Assembly (NCBI GenBank): GCA_032358165.1
Contig: JAALGY010000062.1
Span: 930,001-994,000 of the forward strand
Length of the DNA stretch: 64,000 nucleotides
Direction of reading: 5' to 3'
Origin: Diplosphaera chodatii
Lineage: Eukaryota; Chlorophyta; Trebouxiophyceae; Prasiolales; Stichococcaceae
Position numbers and translations under genes: made by a program
Shown: positions 1 through 12,146 of the stretch, piece by piece
Numbering within the stretch: the first letter of the stretch is position 1
Layout: every line of letters begins with the position of its first letter
Notes under the pieces: model-generated
What the model was told of the DNA's origin: nothing
Databases searched by the model: none
Seen by the model: the letters and a program-made list of their open reading frames with translations, nothing else

Positions 1-58
1 TGCCATGTAGAAAGTGATGCATTGCAGTCCTTTGATGCGTACGTGCAGCAACATTGCA

Positions 59-733
59 GCGCCTACAGCTCGCCAGCGTTGTCGCTGCTCCTGGTGCTGC
101 AGGGCGATGCGTCCCTGCGCAGCGTCATCGAGTCGAGGACTTGCCGCCCGCCTGGCGAGGGCACCGGCGGCAGCGTCGTCCTGGTGGCACAGACCGACAC
201 GGGCTGCATCTTCGGGGCCTCAGGTGCACCTCTGAGGGCCCAGACGCGCATCAGTCGTTGTTCAAATGTCCTGATTCGCCGCTGACTGACATTTGTATCC
301 TTGGAGCCTGAGACAATGTTGGACCATTGGCAGGCCTGGCGGAGAAGGGCGTCAAGGCAGAGGATGTAGGCCGCATTGCGGCCGACTCGCTGCTCGAGGC
401 GCTTGCCACAGGCGGCTGCGTGGACGAGTGGCTGCAGGACCAGCTGGTCGTGTTCATGGCACTGGCGTCTGGCAGGTGCTGTCGGCCGTACCTGGCCTCT
501 ACGCTACCGAGCGCAATGCACCGCGGCTGTTGCTTAGGCTGCTGAGAACGTAATGCTGAACATGCAGGTCGCAGATGCTGTGCGGCGAGCTGACGCTGCA
601 CACCCGCACAGCTATAGCAGTGTCTGAGCAGCTGACGTCTGCCATATTTGAAGTGAAGCAGCAGAGCGGCGGCCAGTATCTTGTCACGTGCAATGGTGCG
701 GCAATTGCAGCCCAGCGAGCTGCCCTTGCGTAG
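59..733 (+). CDS. RTCA: RNA 3'-terminal phosphate cyclase, C-terminal part (gene starts upstream of the window)
   Basis: The family converts RNA 3'-phosphate ends to 2',3'-cyclic phosphates using ATP and a covalent His-AMP intermediate. Three terminal exons are visible. The first (ending about 222) carries the segment [20 protein letters not shown]. The second (about 335-474) reads GLAEKGV...[21 protein letters not shown], the typical VDE-LQDQL-FMALA block of RtcA. The last (about 575-733) reads [16 protein letters not shown] and ends at TAG 731-733. In family members the adenylated histidine lies in the C-terminal region near VDEHLQDQ; this copy has VDEWLQDQ, so the nucleotide-binding His may be missing or placed differently in my reading. 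The N-terminal two thirds lie outside the window. It is convergent with the next gene, 350 bp away. Confidence 0.85.
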
Positions 734-1083
734 ACGAATGCCACGCATTCTTGCACTCATTGTTCGACACCTCGATGCAAGATCAAACCAGTGACACTTG
801 TGCAACAGCAGCGAGGGAAAATGAGCATGACATGGCAATATGCCCAACAGCATGAAATCAGGATCGTAGCAACAACTCGACACATAGCCGCAGCAAGTCA
901 ACAGTCGAAAACAATGTGAACTTCCGTCAAGCATGTGGGCGCAAGCCCCTGTATGGGACAGTCACTACGTTGAAACTGTCCGGCGGCTGAGTTTCCTGCG
1001 CCAGCACCACAGCTCATGGTCAGTTTGCCATTGCAACTGTGCTATGTACTGTAATATTTCGATGACGGATGCAGCAGGTGAAA
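734..1083. other. Convergent intergenic gap (RTCA / cysteine oxidase)
   Basis: About 350 bp between two stop codons, where the 3' untranslated regions of both genes must lie. I see no conserved coding frame, RNA gene or repeat in it. Confidence 0.6.
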
Positions 1084-2244
1084 TCAGTGCCGTGGACTTG
1101 CCTTCAGCTGCGCAGGTGCATCCTGTACAACGGCGTAGTATGTGCAGTCCCGGCCTGCAGCACCGTCACATGGACCTCAGTAGATGACTGGAAGACTGGC
1201 AGGTCTGCAACAAGATGAGCATGCAATGAGCAAGCCGTGTGTCTGCTGTGGCAAGCGTGCCTCCTTTCGGATCGTAAGCTGGCGCCAGCACATCAAGGAT
1301 GGCCACATCTGTCACGGCGGTCAGGCAGTGCATGTTGCCGCCGTAGTCAGGTCCCAGTATTGCAATGTCGTCAGCGGCAAGACTGCTGTCTGCGGCCAGC
1401 TGAGCAGCGTGCTGCTGCTTGTCAACCCAGTCGTAACCCAGGACATGCAACTGGCCGTACAGCACCCTGCAGGTGTACACATTCTCAGCAAGAAAACGAT
1501 AGCGTCACATCTGCATGCACCAGATGAAAAATCTGGCTGCACGCTGACCTGGATAGTACGTGCATGCCAGGGTGGTCATGCAGCGGCAACGCTGCTCCGC
1601 GATGCATGGCAAAGATGCCCATGCTGACATTCCTGTCCTCGAAGCTGTGCAACGGGAAGTGAAGCCTCGTCAGAAGCAATACTATACATGACCACTGTGG
1701 CAAGCCGGACACTTGTGTTGCAGTAAATGATGCACATCAGCTCACATGTGCTGGTAGCTGATGGGATGCTGCGACCGCACTGCAGCTGGTGTGCCATGCT
1801 CGTCAGACTGTGTGGTTGCGTCATGCAACCCCAGCTCCTTGAATGGCACCTCCGCTGCACAGTGCACGGTATACGGCGGTCAGCGCAGGCTGCTGCATTT
1901 GCGGAAGCGCCACTTCCAACCACGTCGACAGCATGATGATTGAAGCACCCACTCAGGGCTGCCTTCACGTCCTGCAGCGCCTCTGCTGATGGCTGATGGC
2001 TGAACACCGTTGCCGCTTCCAGCAGCTGCTGCAGCTTGCTGCCGCTGCTGCTGCTATTGCTGTTCCTGAACGGCCATGGCCATCCCATCTGCCTGTGCTG
2101 TGATGTTGCCGCTGCTGCTGCAAGGTGTGGCGCACCGGTGCACACACGGCGCGGAGCCGACTGGTGCAATCCTGCTTTGGATGTCGCTAGGAAGGGCCTA
2201 TTCACCATGCAACAGCCTCGCAGCAAAGAGCTCAGCTGCAGCAT
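1084..2244 (-). CDS. PCO: Plant cysteine oxidase / 2-aminoethanethiol dioxygenase family
   Basis: The family is non-haem iron, cupin-fold thiol dioxygenases. In plants they oxidise N-terminal cysteine and so mark proteins for oxygen-dependent degradation through the N-degron pathway. The core exons read in order: AEVPFKELGLHDATT with ISYQHIFEDRNVSMGIF, then MHRGAALPLHDHPGMHVLS with the iron ligands HxH (LHDHPGM), then VLYGQLHVLGYDWVD, then GGNMHCLTAV with the third ligand His and AILDVLAPAYDP, and finally GRDCTYYAVV, the usual C-terminal motif. The stop is TGA at 1084-1086. The chosen start, ATG at 2242-2244, gives a basic, Ser/Ala-rich N terminus of about 60 residues before the conserved domain; this could be an organelle-targeting peptide or simply variable. 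The family assignment is secure; PCO versus ADO naming is not resolved. Confidence 0.88.
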
Positions 2245-3088
2245 GCGGTGTCCTGCTGCCGTGGGGAGCAGCTGTCGGGGTGCACTGTCCAATATGCTGC
2301 AGATTTCCAGGTTATGAGTTGTCTTATGTTGGCTGCAAACTCTGCCTTGCTACTCAACAGAGGAGATGGAGAGACACCAACGGCTTTAGCTGGAGACGCA
2401 GTGGCACAAGGGTGCGCCAACATGCATGCGTTGAAATTCCCGGCGTCAACGGTTCGATGGTCGTGCGCCTGCGCTTGTCTGCTTGCAGAGACACAACAAT
2501 CATGCAGTATATGAAACAGTATGAAACAGTGAAGGCTGTGGTGGCTTGCATGTGGCTTCCGGTCCAAGCGCACAACCTCGCACATAGCAACCCTGCCAAT
2601 CGCAACTGACCATCAGCACCAAGTCAGATCGCACACTACGTGCCGAGCTTCAACCATTTCTTGGCAACGTTTGTCTTGTGCCTGTGTTCAGCGAGCAAGC
2701 TGCCAAGCGCCTACTTCAGCTTTTGAAGGCTGGATCACCTTGGGCACAACCGCATAGAAAGGTGTCTCAAACGGCAAGTCTGGCGCCAGTGGCATCATGC
2801 ACGTAGGATGAAGTGCATCACATGAGCGGTGAGATGTGGCAAGGCCTGCTGTGCCGCACGAATGCCAATGGGGAACCTGGCGCATGACTCTGTGGAAGCT
2901 GGCCGCAGAATGGCATGCAGACAGTCCAGGGCCCGGCCGCTAAAGTAACGGTCTGCAATCCGAGTGATGGTGTCCTGCAGGTGGTTGGCACGCAGCCCAG
3001 GGTTGGTCCTCTCGTTGAAGGGTTTTTATCAAGCGCCCGCCGGAGGCGGGGGCACTGCTGCGCAGGCTGAGACAGCCAGGGAGGCAGC
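2245..3088. promoter_or_regulatory. Divergent intergenic region (cysteine oxidase / dynamin)
   Basis: About 840 bp between two divergent start codons, so it should hold both promoters. Open frames here have no recognisable protein similarity. I see no clear TATA box or strong repeat. Confidence 0.45.
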
Positions 3089-6000
3089 ATGTCCCGCTCG
3101 AAGCCATCCGAGACGCTGGGCGATGTCATAGTGCCGGTCATCAACAGGCTCCAGGACATATTCGCCCAGGCAAGCTGACGCTTTGCTGCTGCTGGCATGC
3201 CGACACTATGTGCAGCAGCTGAGGTTGGATTTGGAGCAATTTCATCCTACTGCCAGGTGACGAGCGACTTCAAGCTCGAGCTTCCCCAAGTGGCGGTGGT
3301 CGGCAGCCAGAGCAGCGGCAAATCGAGCGTGCTGGAGAGCCTGGTGCGCATGTGGCTGTCCCGTCAGAACACTGCACTTTCCAGTGCATGCTCATGCAGG
3401 AGGCAACAGAAAAGACACTGTACTGTCGTCTGCAGGTTGGGCGGGATTTCCTGCCGCGCGGCCCGGAGATCTGCACACGACGCCCGCTTGTCCTGCAGCT
3501 GGTGGGGCTCCCTGACATTGCACAGCTACATCACCCCAGCCATGGACTAGACACACCTGCCAGCAGCAGAGTGGCTCACCTCCCGGAGGCCCGTGCCGCG
3601 CAGGTCAAGTCGTCGCCGGGCCCCGGCGGCGCGCCGCCACCAGAGTATGCAGAGTTCCTGCACTGCCCGAGCAAGCGGTTCTTTGACGACGAGCGCATCC
3701 GGGAGGAGATCCAGTCGGAGACGGACCGCCTGACGGGCACCAACAAGGGCATCTCCGACCGCCCCATTCGCCTGCGTATCACGAGCCCGCACGTCCTGTG
3801 AGCGCCCGTCCGGCCTTGATGCAGGGTCCCGTGCTGTGGTTAACCCTGGCGCATCATCGTTGGTAGAAAAGTTGAGTCCTGTGTGGCGTGAAACGTGCAG
3901 GACAATGACGCTGGTGGACCTGCCGGGCCTGTCCAAGGTCCCTGTGGGCGACCAGCCATCCGACATTGAGGTGGGCACACTAGAATGCTGGTACTTCTGT
4001 CACGCTTGCTTGAGCGCTCCCTGCACAGGCTTGTGAGCACGTCTGGGATGGGGCTTGTGCAGGCACGGACGCGAGCAATGATTCTGGACTACATCAAGCA
4101 CGACACATGCATCATCCTGGCGGTGTCACCCGCCAATGCTGACATCGTCAACTCGGACGCCCTGGAGCTGGCCCGCAGCGTGGACCCCGAGGGCAGCCGC
4201 ACCATCGGTGGGCCCGCATCGCTTGCGCTCACTGAACCCACTGCAAAGCAGCTGATGATTCACAGCCTGAACTGCGGACCACATTCAAGGCCAACACACT
4301 GTGTAAACAAATGCGTGCCCGCTCAGGCAATTGTACACGACCCCAAACTCGACCCTGGGCCCAACACAGGCGGTGACCCCTGCCTGGCCAGTCCTGGATG
4401 GCCGTCAATGGATGATGTGATCCTCCGCTTTGCGGTGAACAGGCGTGCTGACAAAACTTGACATCATGGACCGGGGCACGGATGCGAGCGCGGTGCTGCG
4501 CAACGAGGCGGTGCCGCTGCGCCTGGGTTACATCGGCGTCATCAACCGTTCGCAGCACGACCTGAACACGGGGCTCAGCATGGCGGACGCGCGCGCCGCC
4601 GAGGCCGACTTCTTTGCCTCCATGCCCGAGTACAGCGAGGTGAGTGTTCAGGGCTGCTGAAATGCTGTGTGTGAGACCACATGTGCATGCAGAACACCTT
4701 TTCGACAGCTTGGGTGGTGTGTTCCAAGTTGGTGTGGTCAACATGGTGGTCGGCAGTTGTGGTGGCAGGGTCAACAACCTGCATATGCAGAGCTGTGTGG
4801 CTGTTGTTACGCGGCAGGTGCAGGGGCAGACGGGCATCGGGGCGCTGGCGCTGCGGCTGAACCACATCCTGGTGGAGCACATCCGCGCGCTGCTGCCCAG
4901 CCTGCGGGCGCACCTGGAGGAGGCCCTGGAGCGCCGCCAGAAGGAGCTCAAGAAGTACGGCGCCATGCCGCCTGGCTCCACCTCCGCCGCCCGGTATGTG
5001 CTGATCGTCATGACTTCTGCTGTCGGTGCGAGCTACCTTGCCACGTCACCTAAGCAACCTTACAGCTGGCCTTGATCGTCAGCACGTGTGATGCGTCTAT
5101 ACAGCCCCTGCATCTATCCTTGACATGGTCGGACGACCTGCAGGATGCTTGCTAGTGTTGCGTGTGAAGCCCTCATCCTTAGGCGTCATGGTTTGTGCTG
5201 CAGGGGCGCGCTGCTGCTGCAGCTGCTGGACAGCTATGCAACACGGTACGCCGAGATGCTGGACGGGCGGTCGGAGGCGCTGCCTGTCAGCGAGCTGGCT
5301 GGCGGCGCGCGCATCCGCCACATCTACCAGGACATCTTTGTGAAGGGCCTGGACGAGCTCAATCCCTCCAGGTGCAGCTTTGAGGACCTCGCCCTTCCAG
5401 ATGCAACATGTTGGTTTTCCCAGCGTGTGTTCTGCGTGCATCCGTGCAAGCACTCATCCAGCAGGACTCTACTGACATACTCCACTCTTTTCTCACTTTC
5501 ACACCTCTCCATGCTGCAGTGAGCTGAGCGACGAGGATGTGCGGACGGCAATCAAGAACAGCGGCGGCGTCAAGGGCAGCCTGTTAATCCCAGAGGCGCC
5601 CTTCGAGCTCCTGGTGTGCTACGAACTCGGTGTTGCTATTTGCATGTTCGTGTATCTCTGACAAATGCAGTTCTAAAACAGCTGTGCAACAAGCTGGCAA
5701 ATGCGAAATGCAGCTGCAATGTTCATTTTAATGTAGGTGCGGCGGGCGATCAGCCGCCTGCTGACGCCGGCGCTGCAGTGCAAGGAGTTTGTGCATGGCG
5801 AGCTGTTGCGCATTGCGGGGCAGTCGGCGCCCATGGACGTGGCGCGCTTCCCCGGCCTGCAGGTCGGCAGTGACCTTACTCTTGGGCTCTTGGGCATATG
5901 TTCACAAGTCATTACACCGATGCTGCTCAATCCTGCTTGTACCCATATGAGGCCCTGGGCTCAACACCATCGTGATGATGTGGCCGCAGCGCCGGCTGAT

Positions 6001-7891
6001 GACGGCTGTGGAGGACTTCATCAACGAGGGCGCCGCCCCCGCGGAGCGCATGATCCGCGACCTGGTCGCCTGCGAGCACGCGTACATCAACACCGACCAC
6101 CCCGGCTTCGTGGGCGGCAACCGCGCGATAGCACAGGCGCGCCTCATCGCATTCCTGATGCACGCGCTCATTGATGCACAACACTTGCAAGCCGATGAGG
6201 CTGATGCGCCGCTTCATTGCCAAGCGTGGTTCACATTGTCGCCAGTGGCTGCATGGCAGCGGCCCCCCAGACGCGTCCTGGCGTGCAGGTGCTGGAGCAG
6301 CGGTGCGCGTCCAGCCAGAGCGCCGGCAGCGATGAGGAGCCGAGCGGCAACGGCAGCGAGGTGCCCCACGGCCGGTCCAGGTCCACAGGTGCCCGCAGCG
6401 CCGTGTGTCGCTTATCAGCTGGGCGAGCTTGCCGTAGGTGCTCTGATGAGCGAGCGTCAATGGAGGCAAGTACACTGAACAGAGACACATCGTCATGCTG
6501 TGTACAGGCAACCTTGCGCAGCAGTCCAGCAACACAGCTGCACACAATCGTCAAGGCAGCCGCGGCGCCGTACCAGACTCTGGTGCTGCTGCTCGGCAAC
6601 CCAAGGTGTGTACAACCACTACCTTATGCTGCTCCCAATCTTATGACAAATCCCACACACGCCCCAGGCTGTATGCAGTGCAAATTGCTCAAAGAACAAG
6701 CGGATGTGCGCAGGTGCAGCTCAGCAACGGGATAGCTGGCAGCATCATCCCCGAGCTCTTCCGCCCAGAGGACCTGCTTGGCTCATCAGCGCCGGTGAGG
6801 CGTCCGCAGCATGCCCACGACTGCACTGCCCTGCCAGGTGCCCACTATCGCACGCTCTGATGTGTCACTCGCTGCACACTCCAGGCGGCTGCATCGGCAG
6901 CAGTGGCGCAGCCCACCAGGTCGGAGGCCGACGCCGACGAGGTCGCCAAGCCCAGCTGGCTGACGGGCTTCTTCGGCAACGGCAGCCGGTCGGCGCCGCC
7001 GCCGCAGCCCAGCCCCAAGCAGAGCCGCAAGCCCGCGCTGCACCAGCCGCCCTCGGTGCGCGCTCGGGTTCGTCGTGCTCACATCCGGGCGCCTGTGACA
7101 GCAGCAAGCGTGCGGGCGTCTGCGCTGACTGGCCACATCGTTGTGTGTGTGTGAGGCCCTGCGACGCTATGCTTGCGCCATGGCACATTCAACCCTGACG
7201 CATGACCATGTTTCTCGACTCCGCAGACGCTGCGGGTGCCGACGGGGACCACGGAGCAGGAGGAGGTGCAGGTGGAGGTGACCCGCGTGCTGGTGGAGTC
7301 CTACTTCGACATTGTGCGCAAGAACCTGCAGGACGCCGTGCCCAAGGCCGTCATGCACTTCCTGGTGCGGCCAAGCCCTTGCCGGCTCCAAACCTTTGGC
7401 ATGATATGCCTGCTCATCGTGAAGCATTTGGCCGAGCACCGTGTTGTGCCGCTGATGCAGGTGGGCGCCGTGCAGCGTGGCATGCAGCAGCACCTCATCC
7501 ACACCCTGTATAGGTGATGCGCATGGTGCACGCCCGCTGTGCCAACCTGCGCAGGCTTCTGGAGCGTCCCAGAGAAAGACAACTGCAGCAGCCGAGCCTG
7601 CTTCCAGGATCAGTGTGTCTGAGGGGGGTCAAGGCTGCATCTGCACCATCCGCGCCATGCAGGGAGGAGCTGTTTGAGGAGATGATCAGGGAGCGGCCGG
7701 ATGTGGCCGCCAAGTTGGACGAGTGCCGCCTGGCCCTGCGCGCCCTCAAGGAGGCCGTCTCCGCCCTCGAGTCCCTGCCCGCCGACCTCATCAGCCGCAT
7801 CAACGGTGCGCCGCCGCCGGCGCTGCCCAGCGACGGTGCTTGTGGAATGCTGTTGCCGGCGCTGCAGCGTAGCAGAGGCACCCTTCCCTGA
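3089..7891 (+). CDS. Dynamin-related GTPase, DRP3/Dnm1-like
   Basis: This is a large GTPase that assembles on membranes and drives fission; DRP3/Dnm1 proteins act on mitochondria and peroxisomes. The start is ATG 3089 ([18 protein letters not shown]). GTPase motifs appear across successive exons: G1 [11 protein letters not shown]2 in [15 protein letters not shown]3 [14 protein letters not shown] and G4 [13 protein letters not shown]. The middle/stalk domain follows ([72 protein letters not shown]). Next is a low-complexity Pro/Ser/Gln linker around 6900-7070 with [10 protein letters not shown]. The GTPase effector domain comes last ([31 protein letters not shown]). No pleckstrin-homology domain is seen, which fits DRP1/DRP3 rather than classical dynamin. 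About 16-18 exons. The stop at 7889-7891 follows the GED; an alternative splice could extend it into 7920-8220. Confidence 0.88.
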
Positions 7892-8488
7892 TTGTAGTGA
7901 AGCCTGGCTTACGGCATTTACAATGCCCGGCACAGCTGCTGGAGTTGCCGAGTCCGAGGCACCGATGCCCCCAAGGCGAACGACCAGCAGCAACAGCTCC
8001 CAGTTTGTGGTGCGCAGCTGCTATGTAATCTGCATGGATCCTCTGCGGGTATGCCCGATGTGGCAACTGCAACCACTCGACGCCTGCTGCTTCCTCCTGA
8101 CCAGCTCGTACTTGATGACTCATCGTTTTATATCACAGGTGAGGTCCAGCAGCGGCGCTCTTGCTCGGATGTCATCCAGGGTCATGCCAATGCATATGTC
8201 GCCCGGCAGCTGGTCATAATGTGTACAACTGTCAACACCTTCCAACATTGCAGGCATGCGTGCATGTGCTTTCCAGACTAGTGTCAGAATATGTATTCTT
8301 CGCTTTCAGACCTGTCTAGCTCGAAGATGATAGCTGCGTGTTGTCACTGCCGTTTAGTATCGTCTCAGTACAGCCGTACCATGTGCAAGCTGTCGAGGAC
8401 ACGTTGCCCACCCTGGATGGCAGATGCACATGGTGGTCGCTCGGCAGCCGCTCCTTCTCATTGGCCACATTCCCATGCCGCTATCAGC
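7892..8488. other. Gap between dynamin and GST-like gene
   Basis: About 600 bp between two co-oriented genes. It holds the dynamin 3' end and probably the promoter of the next gene. A frame at 8291-8488 is open and continuous with the GST-like first exon, so the GST start could lie as far upstream as ATG 8291. No known domain is encoded in the gap. Confidence 0.4.
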
Positions 8489-11478
8489 ATGCGCAGCGCA
8501 TCAAGTATGTTGCTGACCGGTCGGCTGGGAACCATCGCAGCTCAGTGCCCCCGCCCTTCACTTGCGGCAGCGCGGCCGCACACAGCACCATTCCAGCATT
8601 GTGCACATGCGCCGCGGACGATGTCGGGTTCTGCAGGCTCCAGGTCGGACCGTGTAAGGACTAGCGCCCAGGGCAACGTCCTGACATCCCTGAAGAAGGC
8701 GTTTGGGATGGGCAGCACAGTGCGCATGACAGCTGCACACCTATGTTGTTGACAATGGAAACGTTGCGGAGAGTCTGTGGCTCCTGACTGGTTCTTGAAT
8801 GTGACGGACACATGGTGTTGACGACAGTACCTGTTATTACGGCGTACCGGGCACTGCACCTTGTGTCTGGCGCACCCCTGCGCGGCCAGACACACCAATG
8901 CAGTCTCCGCTAATCAACAGGCTCCCCAGGCCCCGGGGCAGGAAGAGCACGGAGTTGACACCGGCGCGTTCTTCATTGACAACGCGCCCAGCTGGGGCGA
9001 GCTGGCTGAGATGGTGGAGAAGCGCATGCAGGAGACAGGTGGACGGCGCCCGTGGCAGTCGTGCATGCAATATTTGCGTTTCATGCACTTGGTCAACAAC
9101 AAAGCATACATGCACGGCCCAGTGTGTCACGGGTCCCAGTTCTGCATGCTCCAGGTCACCAGCATTTGGACGCTGATAAGGAGAATGGGCCAGCCAATGC
9201 GCGGTCGCTGCGGCGCATGTTTGGGCAGTCGGGGCCGCCCAAGCTCAAGCTGTACCGGGACAGCGCAGCATGGTGCCCTTACTGCGAGAAGGTGAGTCCA
9301 GAGGGGATAGCAGCAGGCCAACCTTGCACTACAGTATTGCAACACGGGGATATCTCACGACTCCTCACACCAGCTGTGCATGCATGCAGGTGTGGCTGCA
9401 GCTGGAGGAGAAGCGGATTCCCTACGAGATCGAGAAGATCAACATGCGGTGCTACGGGCCCAAGCCCAGGGAGTTCATGCAGATGGTGCCGTCGGGCCTG
9501 CTGCCGGTCATGGAGCTCAACGGCCGCGTCATCATCGAGTCGGACGCCATCATGGCCGCCCTGGAGGCACGCCATGTTGCGCAACTGCTCTGTGCTGAAC
9601 TTCTAGCTCAGCTGTGTTGTGTTGGGTGCCTAAGGGCCTGTAGAGAGTGCAAAATTAAGGCACGAGCAGAGAGTTGCCGGAAGCAATTCATAAAGCTGTC
9701 AACGAGGGCTTTTGCCACTTGCATTGCAGGCGGAGTTCCCCGACTTCAACCCCCTGCTGCCGACGGCCGGCAGCCCGTCCGCGGCGCGTGTGCGCCCGCT
9801 GCTGCGCCTCGAGCGCCAGCTGTTCGGCGACTGGCTGCGCTGGCTGACGTCCGGCTGGTGCGTGCGCACAGCCTCAGCCGTGCATCCGGCATGTGATCAG
9901 GTTTGCAAGAGTGAGCGACAAGCGGGTCGATGTTGGTGCACCACGGGTCAGACCAAGAGTATGTGTGAATGGCATAGGTCCAATGAGGCGAACAGGAAGG
10001 GCTTTGAGCGGACGATGGACGAGGTGAACGCCGCGCTCTCGGAGCAGCCGGGGCCCTACTTCCTGAACGACTTCAGCCTGGTGGACTGCGTGTTCGCGCC
10101 CTTCCTGGAGCGCATCGGTGCGCATGGTCGCCACTGCACCTGGGAGGCTGGCCGCATGCTGCATGTCAGCCGCTGCAGCTTGGCGGCGGTTGTCTTATGC
10201 ATCGATTCAGCCCAAGGGCTGCTGTCCTAAAGCAAAATTGCTGCTGCCGAGCGCACCATGTCTGCATCAGTGCACCACAAGATCATCATGGTGTTCCCCG
10301 CTGTTGTGCAGCGGCGTCCATCCTGTACTACAAGGGCCTGGTGGTGCGGGGGCAGGGGCGCTGGCCCGCGATCGACGCCTGGTTCGACGCCATGGAGACG
10401 CGGGACACGTACCTGGGCATCAAGTCCGACATCTACACCCACGTCTTCGACCTGCCACCCCAGATCGGCGGTGAGCATATTGCCTCAAGTAGCAATGCAA
10501 CATCACTTATTGAACAGCGGCGGCGGACCACACTTGGAAGCTTTACAAGAAGTGCATCACGTTTTCAAAGTCCGAAGACCGTTCTAAAGTCATCGGCTGA
10601 TGTGCACAGGCTGCGTCTCAATACCTGAGGCGGAGGAGGCGGCAGCGGCGCTGGATGGCAGCGATGGCACACACTGGCACCTGCCGCTGTCCCCACTCAG
10701 CAGCACGTCGCTGGAGTGCCATGCACCTGGTGAGGACATCACCTTGCAAGGCATTCCGGGCCATCCTCAACATATGCCCTTTCTCCTACCTCAACACCAG
10801 TGCAGAAGCCAGGCTAGATGTTCTGACGCTCCCATGCCAGATGTTGGTGAGCATGCATATTCTGCCACACCGGCAGGTGATGTGCCGGAGCGGGATGTGT
10901 TGCATGCGGCCTTCCGGCTGGTGAACAACCATGAGGCGGTGGTGCCCTTCTCCCTGCGCGGACCGGGCAGGCCGGGCGCCCCCCCTGTCTCAGCGCCGCT
11001 GGCAGACCCGAACGCCATTGCGGCCATGGAGTACATGGATGCAGCGGACGCAGGTGGGTGTCTGACGTACGAAGCCCTGGTCTGATTGCTGGGCAGCCAT
11101 CGCCAATGGCCGAAGACTGCATCGCACACAGCATGCGATGCAGTCTTCGCAGCGCTATGCAGACACACCAGTGACAAGCAGGTACAAGTCCTCCAAGTAT
11201 GCGAGATGTAGCAACACCTGCTGCGTCAAACGACAGGGCTGCGGCACGTCGCGCACGCGCTAGTGACGGGCGTCGACCAGAAGCAGGCCGGCGGCCAGGC
11301 GCTGCGGGTGAGCAGCAGCAGACCAGCTGACCAGCTGGCATACGATACCGGCGCAGTGCAGCTGGCGGCGGGGTACCTGCGGGACAGGGTTGGGGTCCCC
11401 CGTGACCTGAGCCTGCCGGCGGCACGGCAGCTGCGGGCCCACTGCAACTGGCTCATCGACTCGCTTGCTGCAGCATGA
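8489..11478 (+). CDS. Glutathione S-transferase-like protein, probably plastid-targeted
   Basis: The protein has a thioredoxin-fold N-domain and an alpha-helical C-domain. The N-domain spans the exons KLYRDSAAWCPYCEK (a CPYC redox-type motif) and VWLQLEEKRIPYEIEKINM, with MVPSGLLPVMELNGRVIIESD carrying the cis-Pro/ES glutathione-binding signature. The C-domain reads LERQLFGDWLRWLT, FLNDFSLVDCVFAPFLERI, ASILYYKGLVVRG and WFDAMETRDTYLGIKSD. A C-terminal extension (about 10860-11478; AAFRLVNNHEAVVPFSLRG and RQLRAHCNWLIDSL) is typical of the plant/algal branch. CPYC suggests thiol-transferase or omega/lambda-like chemistry rather than a Ser/Tyr GST, but the substrate is unknown. The start is uncertain: ATG 8489 (MRSASSMLLTGR) opens an Arg/Ser/Ala-rich leader like a chloroplast transit peptide; ATG 8291, 8507 and 8621 share the frame. 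The stop is at 11476-11478. Confidence 0.8.
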
Positions 11479-12146
11479 GAGGATCCTTCCACGGAAGAAA
11501 CAAGCACATATCTGTACTTTTAAGGCCTCAGCTCGTCGAATTCATCACACAACGACAATTTGCCAGCCTTACCTAGGTCCTTCAGTCATCAGCATCAGCC
11601 TCTGCAATGACATACCTTCGGAACACCTTTGCTCTCCTCGGTGGCGCACTGCAAACAATCCATCGTCATTTTGCAGGCGTGGGGGTGTGCGTGGTATTAC
11701 ATCCGTTCCTGAGTGCATTCCCTCAACGTCAGCAGTCTTGGACAGTCCAATCAATTGAAGATCTAGATCTTCCTGTATGGTGCCTTTCGGACGATGCGCA
11801 GGAGCTGCGAGGGCATACAAATCACTTCTGATCGCCTGCTTTCCACGCTTCTGTGCTTGCATCTTCATACTATAGCTTCACAACAACAACCATCCGGAAC
11901 GAAGCGCAGCAGGAACGCGGATTGAGGTGTGCCTATCGACGGTAGCCACGTGCCATGTGCAGCAGGGGCGTCTACCGTGAATGCATCGCCTGCTGATTGG
12001 TACACTGCAGCAAGACTACGAAGAGCGATAATGAGGGTTCCGGGGGTGCGATGCGAGGCGCACACGTTGCATGCATCGCTCTGTGCATTGCAGTCTACAG
12101 GAGGCTTTGGTGACCCTGCGTGCAGGGACTGACAGCAACGGTCAAG
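11479..12146. other. Intergenic gap (GST-like / first SDR)
   Basis: About 670 bp between co-oriented genes, holding the GST 3' end and the SDR promoter. Short open frames here show no recognisable domain. Confidence 0.5.

Noticed and set aside
251..934. Long minus-strand frame opposite the RTCA exons
   Set aside because: A shadow frame in GC-rich DNA. The plus strand carries clear RtcA motifs and splice sites.
8291..8664. Two overlapping open frames upstream of the GST-like domain
   Set aside because: Only the frame continuous with the first GST exon is plausible. The other (8338-8664) has no recognisable similarity or splice partner.
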